A stretch of DNA of 64,000 nt from Armillaria gallica. Its lineage: Eukaryota; Basidiomycota; Agaricomycetes; Agaricales; Physalacriaceae. Below, piece by piece: positions 45,400-56,107 of this stretch. The notes beneath the pieces were generated by a model. That model was given only the letters and a program-made list of their open reading frames with translations. It was not told the DNA's origin and made no database searches. The DNA is taken from contig JBANDB010000004.1 of the NCBI GenBank assembly GCA_037576215.1, positions 7,240,349 through 7,304,348 of the forward strand. Direction: 5' to 3'. Position 1 is the first letter of the stretch, and the number at the start of each line of letters is the position of its first letter. The translations under genes were made by a program, and so were the position numbers.

Positions 45400-48300
45400 T
45401 GACGCAGAAGCGAATTCATGATTGATGAACACCGACGTCGTTGTTGGCAGTGCGTGACGGCGGAGTGCATCGAGAGAAGTGGCGGGAACCTTCCTCGTTT
45501 GTTGATAAAGGAGGTTTGCCGGACCCTTACTATGAGAGCGTCAACTGTAGATTGACATACGAGGTTAGCACGCTAGATGATGGCAAGCCGATAGATGAAG
45601 CCCCCGGACATGGAGCGAGACATCTTGATTCGATCCTTTCTAGATGCTAGGAATGTCTAGATAAACTGGGGCCATCATTCCCCCAGACGCATGTAAGATC
45701 TATGTGCTTGTTGGACGATGAGGCTAAATGATACCGAGGGCACAAGCGCCTCGCGGTTTTCGCCTTGTCGCTTTCCGCGTCAAAGAAATACCTGTGAAAG
45801 GCTGTTAGTTAAAGGACCCGGCCCGGGGTTGTAGATTGAGCGCTTCTCATTGACAAAAGGCAGCCTGGGAGTCTGAACATTATAGCATACCGCCGTAACA
45901 GAGATAGTTCCGAATAAAGCGGTTAACTGGCACAAGGGGATCTATCTTTTCTAGTTAGAAGGTACCAACGAGGTCGCAGGAAGCTAAGAATAGGGCGACT
46001 AGAACGTTGTGGATACAACGAGAATATAGCAGGCGAGATGTCCGGACTCTCCTGCCGAAGGCAACCTGGGACCTTGAACTCAGTCTATGCTTCTAGTTTA
46101 GTGCGTTAAAATAGGGTTATAGCAATGAAACGTACCGCAGCATAACGATCTCATATAAAATCACAAGACAAAGATCGTAAACCAGCCGCAAGATAAATGC
46201 CCAGGTCCAGTCCCAGCGCAGACGAACAACCGTCTGTATTCCGCATAATCGTGGAAGTAGAATATGGACATAAGCCAGCGTGGATACTGTTCTTGAGCTT
46301 TATCCTTGGTTGATCAACATCTACAACACGAAAGATTAAGAGATCGACCTACCACGCTCTGAATGACGAAACAGGCGCACATCCAGAGAGTGGATGATAG
46401 GTGCTAGGAGATGACTGAAGAGACCAACGAAATGCATGCAAGGGCTCACGACATTCATCCCTGTGCAAGGAGACTCCATAGAAGAGGGGCTGTCGCTACC
46501 ATTGGTAAACCTGCATGCTGAGGTACAAGCTAGGGCGCATGTACCTCAAAGGATCGATGTATAGGTTCGCCTCTTGTCTAGTCAGAAGACAAATGGTAAG
46601 CGTATACAGAGTTCCTGATACGATATTATGATGATCAGAAGATGTGTTGAAAATCCTCCTAGTCTGTTAATAAAGGAAGGCTTAACCATCCCCTAGTGTA
46701 AGAGTGTCAGCTGGGGACAGACATGCGTAACTGCAGGGTTTGCACGATGGAAAGCAGATGAACGGGGCGCCCCTAGACCTGGAGCGACCACACCTTTGTT
46801 CCATCCTTTCTATATGCTGGAGAGCTGGGACCGTCATTGCTCTAGACGTATGGAGATGATGCTCAATGGTACCGGCTGTTCAAGTGCCTCGTTATTTTCG
46901 CCTTGTTGCTCTCTGCTCTAAACAAAAGGCCGTTAGATAAATACTCCGGCACGGGATTGCAGATTTAGCGATTCTCTCACTGACATGGTTGCGTGGGTTC
47001 ACCGGAACAGAGCATGAAACGATAGGCCAGAAATTTTGATTCACAGGCACGAGGGAAGACCGCAGGATGCTACGACGCGAGCCTCTAATACGGCAGGTGA
47101 GACGTCAATGTGGGACCTTAAAATGTTTGCTTTTACAGCAGTGAAATGTACCCACGGCGCTATAAACACGCAAGAAGATGGTTGTAAACACTCCGCAAGA
47201 GGATAGAGACGAACAAGACATCCGGCTATTTGACGTCTCCTACACTTGGTCGGTCAGCAGATACGATACAAATACTTAAGAGAGCGACATACAACAACCT
47301 AGTAAACAACAGGATACGGGCCGCCCTGTTTCCAAAAGAGCTCAGGATAGGCGCTGGGGTCGACAAATGAAATGCACTTCGGGCATCTTCATTCGATTCC
47401 CACAGAAGGGGACTGTCGCTTCACTTGATAGGTCCACATATTGAGATACGAAGTAAGGTATTCTATGAGTACGTACCTCAAAGGCCAAAAGGCGCAGACC
47501 CTGTGTATTTTGGAAATAAATTTACATCTTGTCTTGTCAGGGATCCGTGGACAGATCTGACCGCGAAGAAGTGCTAGTCCAAACCTCTGGCAGCCAATAG
47601 AGCGTGTTCCCGAGATTTTTAACGTGTCGAGAGATCAGACGGTGTACGCACTTTTCTACTAAGCGAACATGGCAGAATATGAAGGATACCCCAGAGGAAG
47701 GTCTAATGCGAGATGGTGACTTGACGATCCCCTGGGCTGGCGTCCAGTTCTAGCAAGCGAGCGCGTATCAATACGTGGATTCGTGGCCGCTCGGTCCAGG
47801 TGTTATCTTCCTAACGAAACCTGATACTCGCGCACCACGTTTCGCGTTTGGAGGACGACGCAGGCATCCACTAGTAGTCGTCCACGGGCAAAGTCCAATA
47901 CTCGGGGCACTTTCGCGTCTGGCCGGCGGGACAGGAAAAGCACAAAGACCTCCACCCGACCGCTCGCTGATGGAAATTTGACTCCGTTAATGCAAAATAG
48001 AATGTGATTTTCAGTTCAATGGAGGTAGCTATCTACCTGCAGGAAGCTAAGGAGGGCCCTGTGATAAAGGGATGCAACGTACTATGGCTTGGGATAAGCG
48101 CCTTCCTAAAAGATAGACACATGGCGAACGCTGCAAAAGAACGGAAGATGCCTGGGGGGAAGGGTCAGCAAAGAAAAGACGGTTGCTTACATAATATATG
48201 GAGTCGAACCTCCCTTTTCCTAGCGAAACCGAAAAGAAATGCGAGCTCGAGCTCACGGAGAAGATAGAAAGCGGAGCTAAAGCCCGCCCGACTGAGGATT

Positions 48301-50540
48301 CGACCTGTGACGATCGGCTTGTCCCTCTAAAAGAGCAGGTAGTCCATCCTTGGTGCAACCTTGGTGTCATCGTGACGCGAACTTTTGGACTATAAAAAGC
48401 TGTTGTCGAGGGTATAAACAACATTCAAGACACACATCTGCGAAGTTCCATGGAAGATGTATACACCGCTTGGCTATCAGTGATGCCTAGGTACCAGCGA
48501 GGCTAAGAATAGCCTGACCAGAACCTATCAAGATGAGAGTTTGAAGCTCCCTGTGCTCGGTTGATCAACATCTGCGACACGACTGTTTAAGAGATAGACG
48601 TACCACACCTTGGATGACGAGTATCCAGAGAGTTGAGGGTAAGTGCAAGGAGATGACTCGGGAGATGCATGATGGGGCCCTCAACGTCATCTTGATTGAT
48701 CCAGGCGCAAGGCGAAGAGAACTGTCGTTTGGTACCATTGATAGGTACAAATGTTGAGATACAAGCTACGGGGACTCTAGAAGTACGTACTTGCTGCGAG
48801 GCACTGTATAGTATCGCCTCTTGTCTGATCAGAAGCTGATGCGAGATTGTGAGGATGAGGAGACGTAGCGGGAACCCTCCTCGTCTGTTGATCAAGGGAG
48901 ATTTGCCGATTCCTTTGTGTGAGAGCGTCAGCAGGGGATAAACATACGCAGTAGCAGGATTAACACACTGGATGAACGAAGCGCCCCCTGACCTAGAGCG
49001 ATAGATACATCTTTGTTCCCTCTTTTCTAGACACTAGATAACTGAGGCCGTCATTCCTCTAGGCGCATGGAACTTGTTAGATGATGAAGCTAAATAGCAC
49101 CGAGCTTGTTATTTTCGCCTTGTTTCTCTTTGCTCCCATGAAAAAGGCCGATAGATAAAGGTTCCGTCCCGGGGTTGCAGATTCAGCGATTCTCTCACTG
49201 ATATGGTTATGTGGGTTCTCACCGGAACAGAGAATGAAACGAGGGGAGGTCAGCAGGGTCGCAGGAGGCAGCGACCCGACATCTCTAATACGGTAGGTGA
49301 GACGTCTATATGGGACCTTAAGATTGAAGCAGCGAAACGTTCTCACAGCACTATAAGCACCTAAGAAGTGGGTTGTGAAATTTCCACAAGGAGCGGAGCC
49401 TACTCACGGGTGCGAGACAAACACCAGGTGGGCTGCGTATCCTTGATGCATAACACATGGGTGCTAGGTGGGTCGCCAAGAGAGCATACTTCCCGACAAC
49501 AAGGAGACAAAAGAACAATCCCCGTCGACGTGGTACACAAATCACTAATGCATCGCCAACCTGGGGTGACCGCGTGAAGAATCACGAATGGTGTCTTAAG
49601 AAAGTCAGCAGCCAAGGACACGAAAACAGCACGCTTGTCATTGGTCCATGGTTAGAGGGTGCACTACGTCGAGCGCTGTAGGATAGCGACGCACCGCATA
49701 AACACGAGCCTGAGTCGGTGCTAGGATTGACGAACAAAATGCACTCTGAATACCACCTCGAAGGTCAGATTACGCGGACACCATGTCTCTTGTCTTGAGC
49801 TCCCGACTGTGATAAAGTGTTAGTTCAAGCCAATAGAGACGCGTGTTCCCGAGGGCTCGAGTTATCATGACCTGTTCTAATGGAAGGTAAGGTCTAATGA
49901 TCCTGGCGTCCGTTTCTGGTACGTCTGACGTCGTCTTGCTAATAAAGTCGGCGCCCGCTCCTTGGAGACATCGAAACCTTCTGTGACTAGGGCGGTCCCC
50001 GCGAATCTCAAATAGAGGAGCAAAGACATCCTCCGGAATATTCGATGAAAAAACTTGACTCCGTTGTGAACGAAAATTGAGGGTCTATACCTGCAGGATG
50101 GATTCTAATCAGTGAAGAGGACCCTGCAATAAAGGGATGTAACGAAGTTGGGAGAAGTCCTTTACGAAAAGATTGAACGCTTGCAAAAGAATGGAAGATG
50201 CCTGGGCGGGCGCGTCAGTCCAAGTACGCCAAAAAAAAAACGAAGGTTACTTACATAATAAGGAGAGCCGAACCTGGCGAATGTGAGGTCGAGCCCGCGG
50301 AGAAGATAAAAAGTGGAGCTGAAGCCCGCCCTAGCTGAGGATTCAAAAGCTGTTGTCCAGTGTACCAACAACACTGTCTGCGAAGCTCCGTGCAAGACGT
50401 ATATGCCGCTTGGCTATTAGTAACGCCCAGAGTGAACGAGAACAGGCAGCCTATGGGGGTGGGGCTTCCGATACGAAGGAGATATCAGCACGACGCCGAT
50501 GCAGCTCTGACCGAACGTGGCACAACGGGCGTTGGGAGGT
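45400..50540. repeat. Degenerate tandem array, about 1.2-2.2-kb units (decayed DUF6534 genes)
   Basis: Anchor strings recur in the same order. TCCTCGTCTGTTGATCAAGG-like sequence is at about 45490, 46655 and 48873. GATTCTCTCACTGACATGG-like sequence is at about 46970 and 49190 (a weaker form at 45840). CCAGAGAGT-type sequence is at about 46385 and 48620. ATGCCTGGG in a shared context is at about 48147 and 50199. Spacings of about 2.05-2.22 kb suggest a basic unit of that size, with a shorter 1.16-kb step at the start. On the minus strand the 48.6-kb unit encodes PSHLLALTLNSLDTRHPR, close to the C-terminal NSLLATLN motif of DUF6534 proteins. No unit is intact. Confidence 0.6.
48587..48895 (-). 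pseudogene. DUF6534 3' remnant within the array
   Basis: The minus frame ends IMHLPSHLLALTLNSLDTRH then PRCGTS. Its LLALTLNS motif matches the end of the transmembrane domain in DUF6534 proteins (FLAMLNAR in the intact gene). The preceding part does not align convincingly. Confidence 0.4.
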
Positions 50541-51469
50541 CTGAGCAAGAAAGGGCATGAGACGAGGGGGTTTTGACGTACTAGTAGCGTCAACCTTGGG
50601 TGCGAGTACGGCGATTCCTCTTGCGCTAGGGAAGAGCCGTCGAGGAAACACCAGGAGGGCTGGTCGTATCATCCCACGTCGGAGGATGCAAGGGAGAGTA
50701 CGCTTCTTGCGCTGTACTGGGGGTGGGGGCAAAAGAAAATGTCAGCAGCAATCCCGGTCGACGCATCCCCTTCTGGTCGAAGAAAAGACGGTAGGGCCGC
50801 ACGAATGGCAGAAAACGCATGGGAAAGGTACGCAGGAGTCACATATGAAAACGACAAGGCGGCGAGGTCCGACTTGGTTTGATGGCTGGACGCGACACAC
50901 TCTTCCGTTGTGCTTCATTCCTACAGAGAAGTGTGAGTTTGTTCGTTGGTGAGAATAAAAGGAACATGTGGTGCGCCTGAAAATAAGACACAGGGAGCAC
51001 ACGTCAAGACAAAAGAGTCGACGTTGACTGTGATTTTGCATGCACAGGCTCATGCTACATGAGAGGTCCCGGTCAGCGTAGAAGAAAGATTCAGAGGGAA
51101 TTCCGGGATGTCTATGCAAGCTGAACGTTGAAACGTTGAACTTTGATAGGAGCAGGCGTCGAGAGCTGGGTATCGGCGCGTTGGCAGGAAAGCTTAAGGA
51201 TGTCTGCGAAGGGATTCGCTGTCTATGGAACGAGCTTGTGAAGGTCGTATAACCGGAACGAGCGTGTTTGCAACTAGCTGGTGTTGATAGTACGCGTTCA
51301 GAGAAGAGTCTTAATGGGACAGTATTGACGGCAAAGGATATTTTCATTCTGAGCTTCAATCCACACAGAGGTGCTATGTGTCTATCTGCGAGTTTCTGGT
51401 TAGAGGATTGGAGCTAGAATTAGGGAGGTACGACGTACCAACGATCCAACCTCCGGCATATTGGGAGTT
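50541..51469. other. Region without recognised gene; one long minus frame
   Basis: A 205-codon minus frame (51359-50742) starts MKLRMKISFAVNTVPLRLFS and is rich in Ser, Arg and Cys. It lacks any domain I know and overlaps a plus frame of similar quality (50557-50952). It may contain the 3' flank of QCR6. I would not call it a gene without transcript evidence. Confidence 0.3.
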
Positions 51470-52071
51470 CTAACGAAGCTTGGCGAACAGCTTGGGGGCG
51501 GTGCATTCCTAGGAGGGACAATGAGAAGGTGCGATGGAAGTGGAGGGAGGACGTACATCAACGCAGTGCATCATGCTACGAGGAGTTAGCGTCGCGTCTA
51601 GGCGGGGAGAGGAGGCACGTACTGGACTGCGAGTAGGCGGGCGTAGGGGTCGGTCAGTATGAGCTACGCCGGGAGTAAAGGGTACTTACACCTAAACCGA
51701 AAGGTCAGTAGAGACAAGGGGAAAAGAAGAGGGAGACGCACAGTTCCTCAACACACTCCTCGCCCTTGAATCCCTCGCCATTCGAGACCTTTTCCTGGCA
51801 ATGCTCAAAGTGCTTAGCGAGGGCAGCGCACTTGGATGATTCCTTGCATTCCTCGCGGATGACCGGGTGGATCTGAGACGAGGCGTCAGCATGCCTGTAA
51901 CGAAGAGCTCCCCAACCAAGAAAAAGGGCTCACATCTTCGGGCTCTTCCTCCTCCTCCTCTTCCTCTTGCTGGGCCTCCTCGGCAGGTGTCTCGGTATCT
52001 TCGGGTTTGTCCTCGGAGTCGCAGTGGACGGTGGGCAGGATGGAGGAAAAGAAGGACGTGATGCTGTTCAT
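51470..52071 (-). CDS. QCR6: Cytochrome b-c1 complex subunit 6 (acidic hinge protein)
   Basis: Four exons (52071-51934, 51872-51742, 51575-51557, 51508-51470) give 108 residues. The N-terminus MNSITSFFSSILPTVHCDSE leads into a very acidic stretch (residues 20-46, with a run of eight Glu), then the conserved hinge domain IREECKESSKCAALAKHFEH, CQEKVSNGEGFKGEECVEEL, MMHCVDECTAPKLFAKLR. The CX9C-type cysteine pairs form the disulfide-bonded helical hairpin that sits on the intermembrane-space face of complex III near cytochrome c1. The third intron is unusually long (166 bp) and lacks an obvious microexon. At that join the protein reads EELMMHC, where relatives usually have two more residues (FH), so the splice there may be slightly off. 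The start chosen is the ATG just before the acidic region; an in-frame ATG at 52224 would add an unlikely extension. Confidence 0.9.
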
Positions 52072-52114
52072 CGTGGACGTGGTGAAGAAGAAATCCGGAT
52101 CGGGGAATGCCGTG

Positions 52115-53175
52115 GGAACGGAATCTCGTGTTGCTGAGTCAGCGGTCAATCGGCCAGTAGTAACCACTTGATATCTACCATCGCGTCTCAGCCTCTTCCC
52201 CGCCAGGTGGGTTAGACTTTCCATTTCCTCCAGGAACGTTGTTCTTACATCACTAGGTCGACATACAGGTGGTTCGACGTTAGGCCTAGCCTCTCATACG
52301 CCCTCAAGCTCGACTTCCTCTCCAACGACCATCCGTGTCCCATCGACGACACTGATCCGGAGCACCGTACACGGCATGACTCGCGTCTCGATGGCTTGTA
52401 GACGCTCCTTTGTCCCTCCGAAGAGAGACCACTTTCACCATAGCGGGATCAATCGATGACACCATTGGCTGCCTACTATATCTGGTCCGTGCTGACCATT
52501 TGGGTTATCGCGCGGCTCCCTGGAAGGCGCGCTGGTCACTGGAATGAAGCCCAATGCGGATGAAAAACCTGAAGCACGCGTGGTGGTGGCATTGGATGGG
52601 TGAGTGCTCGTTGCTCTGATGTAGGCTAGCTAACCTATGTGGATTATAGAGGTCGTGCTCTTGCATCTGGGCCACTACTGGTTCTTCCGCTCCATCTCCA
52701 ACCTCGCTGGCGATGTCCTAACCATCAGCGACGACGTCTCCGTCACGCTCGTGCCCCCACCTCAGTGATGTACGCGACTCGGAACCGCATCCAACTCGTC
52801 TCCGCGCCTTCCATCGTCCTAGTCGTCTGCGTATCCACACGCTTCTTCGACGGCGTCGACGTACCCTCCCAGCCTCATCCCCGCCGAGGACGGATTAAGC
52901 CATCCCTCCATCCTATAATGCATCGTCTTCCCTTAGTTCCCGTCGCCACACTGACCTCCCTCCCGCCGCGGAGCCCGACGCAGCGAGCCACAGCAAATGG
53001 ATAGGCCTCTATGATCGTGCCCTGGGAGGAGCAGGCTCATCGTAGTCGCATTCCCCGGGCCACGCGTCCCTGCCGCGGACGTCCGCATCCGTGAGGTTTC
53101 CTCCGTAGCTGAAATGCGAGGAGTCGGCAATCGGGAAGGTTACGATTCGGCGATCAGTTATGGTCGAAGTATACA
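52115..53175 (+). pseudogene. F-box protein pseudogene, copy 3
   Basis: Though heavily decayed, it keeps the order of copies 1 and 2. A CCCGCCAG/GTGGGTTAGACTTTCC intron-1 donor region (about 52205) is followed by a TACAGGTGGTTCGACG stretch in the position of CKRFN. ALKLDFLSNDHPCPIDDTD and a stop come next. EARVVVALDG is followed by an intron of about 45 bp, then VVLLHLGHYWFFRSISNLAG and DVLTISDDVS. APSIVLVVCVS matches TPSTIIVVRVWS of copy 2. The copy ends with AIGKVTIRR, matching FGKITIVQL. It starts about 45 bases from the QCR6 start codon, head to head. Confidence 0.65.
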
Positions 53176-53237
53176 GCCTTCGTGTCGCACCGGGTACATT
53201 ACCTCTCACTATCAGGGTTCGAATCCCTTTCGAAGGA
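53176..53237 (+). repeat. tRNA-like element, copy 9 (downstream of F-box copy 3)
   Basis: 62 nt: GCCTTCG at the 5' end pairs with CGAAGGA at the 3' end at six of seven positions. An A-box-like TGTCGCACCGGG is followed after 21 nt by the B box GGTTCGAATCCC. There is no space for an anticodon stem-loop. A T-rich run follows about 25 bases later (GGTTTTTTTCTTTTTTGC). Confidence 0.7.
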
Positions 53238-53331
53238 CTGATACGATTTCGGAAGGTTTTTTTCTTTTTTGCTTCATTCTTTGCACACTCGCATGGAGCT
53301 GAGGTTTCATTCCCGGGTTCACAATGAATCA

Positions 53332-53392
53332 GCTTCGTGGCGCAGTCTATATGGTCTGCTGGACATTCTGGGTTCGATCCCCGGTCGAAGCA
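53332..53392 (+). repeat. tRNA-like element, copy 10
   Basis: 61 nt: GCTTCG pairs with CGAAGC. The A box is TGGCGCAGTCTATATGG, with a D-stem-like GCAG/CTGC, and the B box is GGTTCGATCCC. The anticodon arm is absent. It lies 95 bases from copy 9, in the same orientation. Confidence 0.7.
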
Positions 53393-53489
53393 TACAGAAA
53401 GTTCCATGTTTCATTTTTCATTCTTCTTCAAGCTCCCTTCGTGCAGTCCTTTCTACTCAAATCTGGTTCTCGTCGTGATTTGATGCTGA

Positions 53490-54200
53490 CTATCAGTTTT
53501 AGACCAAGCTCGATGTCCTCTCTAACGACTACCCGGGTCCGCCTCGCCCGACCGATGGCTCTTCCTCTTTCCTTCACCGTACCCAAGATCGAATTCACTC
53601 CAGGTTCACTATTCTGGATTACCGCATAGGTTGCCGAGTCGCCCCCGAAGCGAAGCCCAATGCGTTTCAACTCTGCTGTATGATGGACGGCTGCCGGCCT
53701 GCGTCTGGACGACAACGGGTTCTTGGGCCGACCGACGCCATAGCACTTAGCGAAGCCATCATCTACGGAGCGCGCTTATCCAAGTCGTCTTCGCCCGTTC
53801 TGTCACCCTCTCCTCCTTCGCATTTAGCTGTATACCAGGTGGACGACAACGACGGCTGCTCAGTGTATCTAGTTGGTGAATGGTCTCCACAAGGCGCAGT
53901 GTATACGGATGCGCAGTCCGAAGTACGTGTGATCGTTGATCTGATGAGCGCTAGCTAACCTACGTACGTCACACAGAGAATCGTGCTTCTCCGGCCACAC
54001 CTTCATTGGAAAAGTCATAACCCTCATCGCGCACCCACTCGGCGACTAGCAACTTCCTCCATTCAAGTCGTCCGCAGTCCTTCGCGGGCAAACTCGATCT
54101 CTACGCCCTGGCCACCGCAGTACGGATACGCCGCTTTCACTGGGAACAGCACGACGGCCGTATTCCCTTAACCACGCGTTCGATTATGACGAGCGGTCGA
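53490..54200 (+). pseudogene. F-box protein pseudogene, copy 4
   Basis: KLDVLSNDYPG starts the recognisable part, corresponding to FKLDILSNDYP of copy 1. Near 53920 EVRVIVDLM precedes an intron-like gap (GAGCGC..CACACAG) and then RIVLLRPHLHW, corresponding to ERIVLLHLDDNG. The end reads LNHAFDYDERSTLL, like LNRWTPLDYGEELG. Many frameshifts and stops are present, and the F-box itself is missing. Confidence 0.55.
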
Positions 54201-54230
54201 CGTTACTGTCCAATGTAGTTCGAAATATAC

Positions 54231-54291
54231 GCCCTTCGTGCTGCACCGGGTACACCACCTCTAATCAGGTTTCGAATCCCTTTCGAAGGGC
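54231..54291 (+). repeat. tRNA-like element, copy 11 (downstream of F-box copy 4)
   Basis: 61 nt with a perfect terminal stem, GCCCTTCG with CGAAGGGC. The A-box region is GTGCTGCACCGGGTA and the B box GGTTTCGAATCCC. It is a clear sister of copy 9. Confidence 0.7.
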
Positions 54292-54299
54292 TAAATCAC

Positions 54300-55729
54300 A
54301 AGGAATAGACTTTTTGCTTGCTGATTCGAAAGTTCGAGTTTTTTTTCTTCATTCTTCGCGGAAATCTCTCCTCCATGAATGTGGTGGTAGCCTATATCCG
54401 TGACTGCTGAACGTTTTCAACGAGCATCCCACCCAACCGATGGGCTCTCCTCTAATATATGAGGGTTCTACTCTTTGGCTATCTTTCTTATAACTAAATG
54501 TTAGTGTCTGTCTCTTCAATGTTCAAGCAACCGACTGCCCTGCGCCGTCTCGCTCTGTGACATTCGGCCGAGCTAGTAGGATAATTGGCATACGCCAGGT
54601 GCTCACTGGAATGTATTTGACACCACCTATGAGGCGGTAGGACTGCGTGATCGACGTGGATGTTGATCTGGTTTTTCGGTGAGTGTGCACTTTTGTTTTT
54701 TCGTTTTACCACTAACGATTTCTTGCAGGACTTTAGGCTGTGTTTCAGTTGATCCAGAATACCATTCTACAGCTCTTCTACCTCTCGTGATGCTTAACGA
54801 TACCGTCGGTATCAACTGACGACTCGATGACTTTCGGAGTGCCCCCACCCGGTTGTACGAACCCGGTGACTTTTTTTCAAGTCGTCCATCTCCCTGGAGA
54901 CTCTTCGCACTTCAAGACCAAGAAAATCACTCGAAGGAAGAACCACGGCTACCCTTCCCGTCGACGTTTTTGGCCCGTCACCGCTCTGGAAACAATGTTT
55001 CTCCCCAAAGTACTCCCAGCGACGACTACCTTTTTCAATGGCATTCAGGGAGACCTTGATCATTATTACTTCATCAACCGCCGTAATGCATGCGGTTGGC
55101 GTAATTACGGATGTCGTCTTTATGGTGGCGTTGCCGTCGCTGCCATCTCCCTTGCGAGCCCATCTGTATCTCTGACAGCAACATCGATATTTATTGGGCA
55201 TCCAGCGCATGGGGAACGACTTTGCCCCAACCATTAATTCCATGAGCTACTACGGATGCTATTTGAATGGTCCCCGTTTCCGTGGTGGTTGTGCTTCCTC
55301 TGCCTTTTGCTCGATAACGCCCTTCCTCGCATCTGATAGTCACCGCAATATTCTTTCGGCTGCAAGCGCCCTGGAAACGACTGTGCCTACCGTCTCAGTG
55401 CTGGAAGCAACAATCTGGACACTCATTACGGTCCCCGTTGGTGGCATGGTGCCGCCGTCGTCTCCTTCAACACCCCCGTCCCCTTTCTCGCCTGTAACGG
55501 TGACGACTACTTTTGGGAGGCTTCAGCCGCCCTGGCGACGACTAGTTTCTAAACCTGCAGTATCGCCAATACCAGCGACCCTGGGGGCCATCGTGAGGGC
55601 TGTTGTCGCCGTCTCCGTCGTTGTCTAAGTCCAGCCCACTCCATCCACCTGCCTTCTCCACCAATAATGACTTGCTTCGCACCTCTACAGTCGGGCAAGT
55701 AATCGACGTCGGGAGGAGCAGGATGGCTC
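54300..55729. other. Low-complexity region rich in ACGACGACTAC-like strings
   Basis: Open frames occur on both strands but are compositional. A short piece at 54631 (GAGGCGGTAGGACTGCGTGA) recurs at 60718 (GAGGCGGCAGGACTGCATAA), showing that this region and 60.7-62 kb share origin. No gene recognised. Confidence 0.4.
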
Positions 55730-55994
55730 TGACGGTGCCGCACCGCATACGTATTGTGCTACATCCATGCACGTGCACGTGCTGTCATGTACAGTGGATG
55801 CAGCACAATGTGTCCGCGGTACCAGCACTGTTGCAGCCAACATGGTGCCTCCATCTCTCGCTCGCTTCCATGGCCGCTTCTCCTACGCGCTCTCTCGTCT
55901 CCGTCACTGCGTGGCCGTGGTTTCTAACCCTAGAGCATGGTTAGAAATTGCCTGACGGCCTTTCCGATGGCCTCCCTCGTACCGCCCATCCAAT
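55730..55994. repeat. Inverted subtelomeric repeat, left arm
   Basis: The reverse complement of this block matches about 62878-63130. Shared strings are GGGCGGTACGAG, AAGGCCGTCAGGC and the CTAACCATGCTCTAGGGTTA core, then a looser CACGTGCACGTG-rich part. Confidence 0.7.
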
Positions 55995-56071
55995 AAAAAG
56001 AATAAGAATAAGAATAAGAATCGCCATGTTGATATCCCAATAAGAATAAGAATAAGAAGAATAAGAATAAG
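55994..56071. repeat. (AAGAAT)n microsatellite
   Basis: Runs of AATAAG in two blocks, split by about 20 bases of unique sequence (TCGCCATGTTGATATCCC). Confidence 0.9.
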
Positions 56072-56107
56072 CATTCAACCACCACATGCATAGTCCCCAC
56101 GGCGGGT

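Noticed and set aside
50742..51359. 205-codon minus-strand frame
   Set aside because: No domain, no intron support, and a comparable frame exists on the other strand. Kept only as a note in a region entry.
53176..54291. Canonical tRNA genes at 53.2, 53.3 and 54.2 kb
   Set aside because: Terminal stems and boxes are good, but lengths of 61-62 nt leave out the anticodon arm, so they are listed as tRNA-like repeats.
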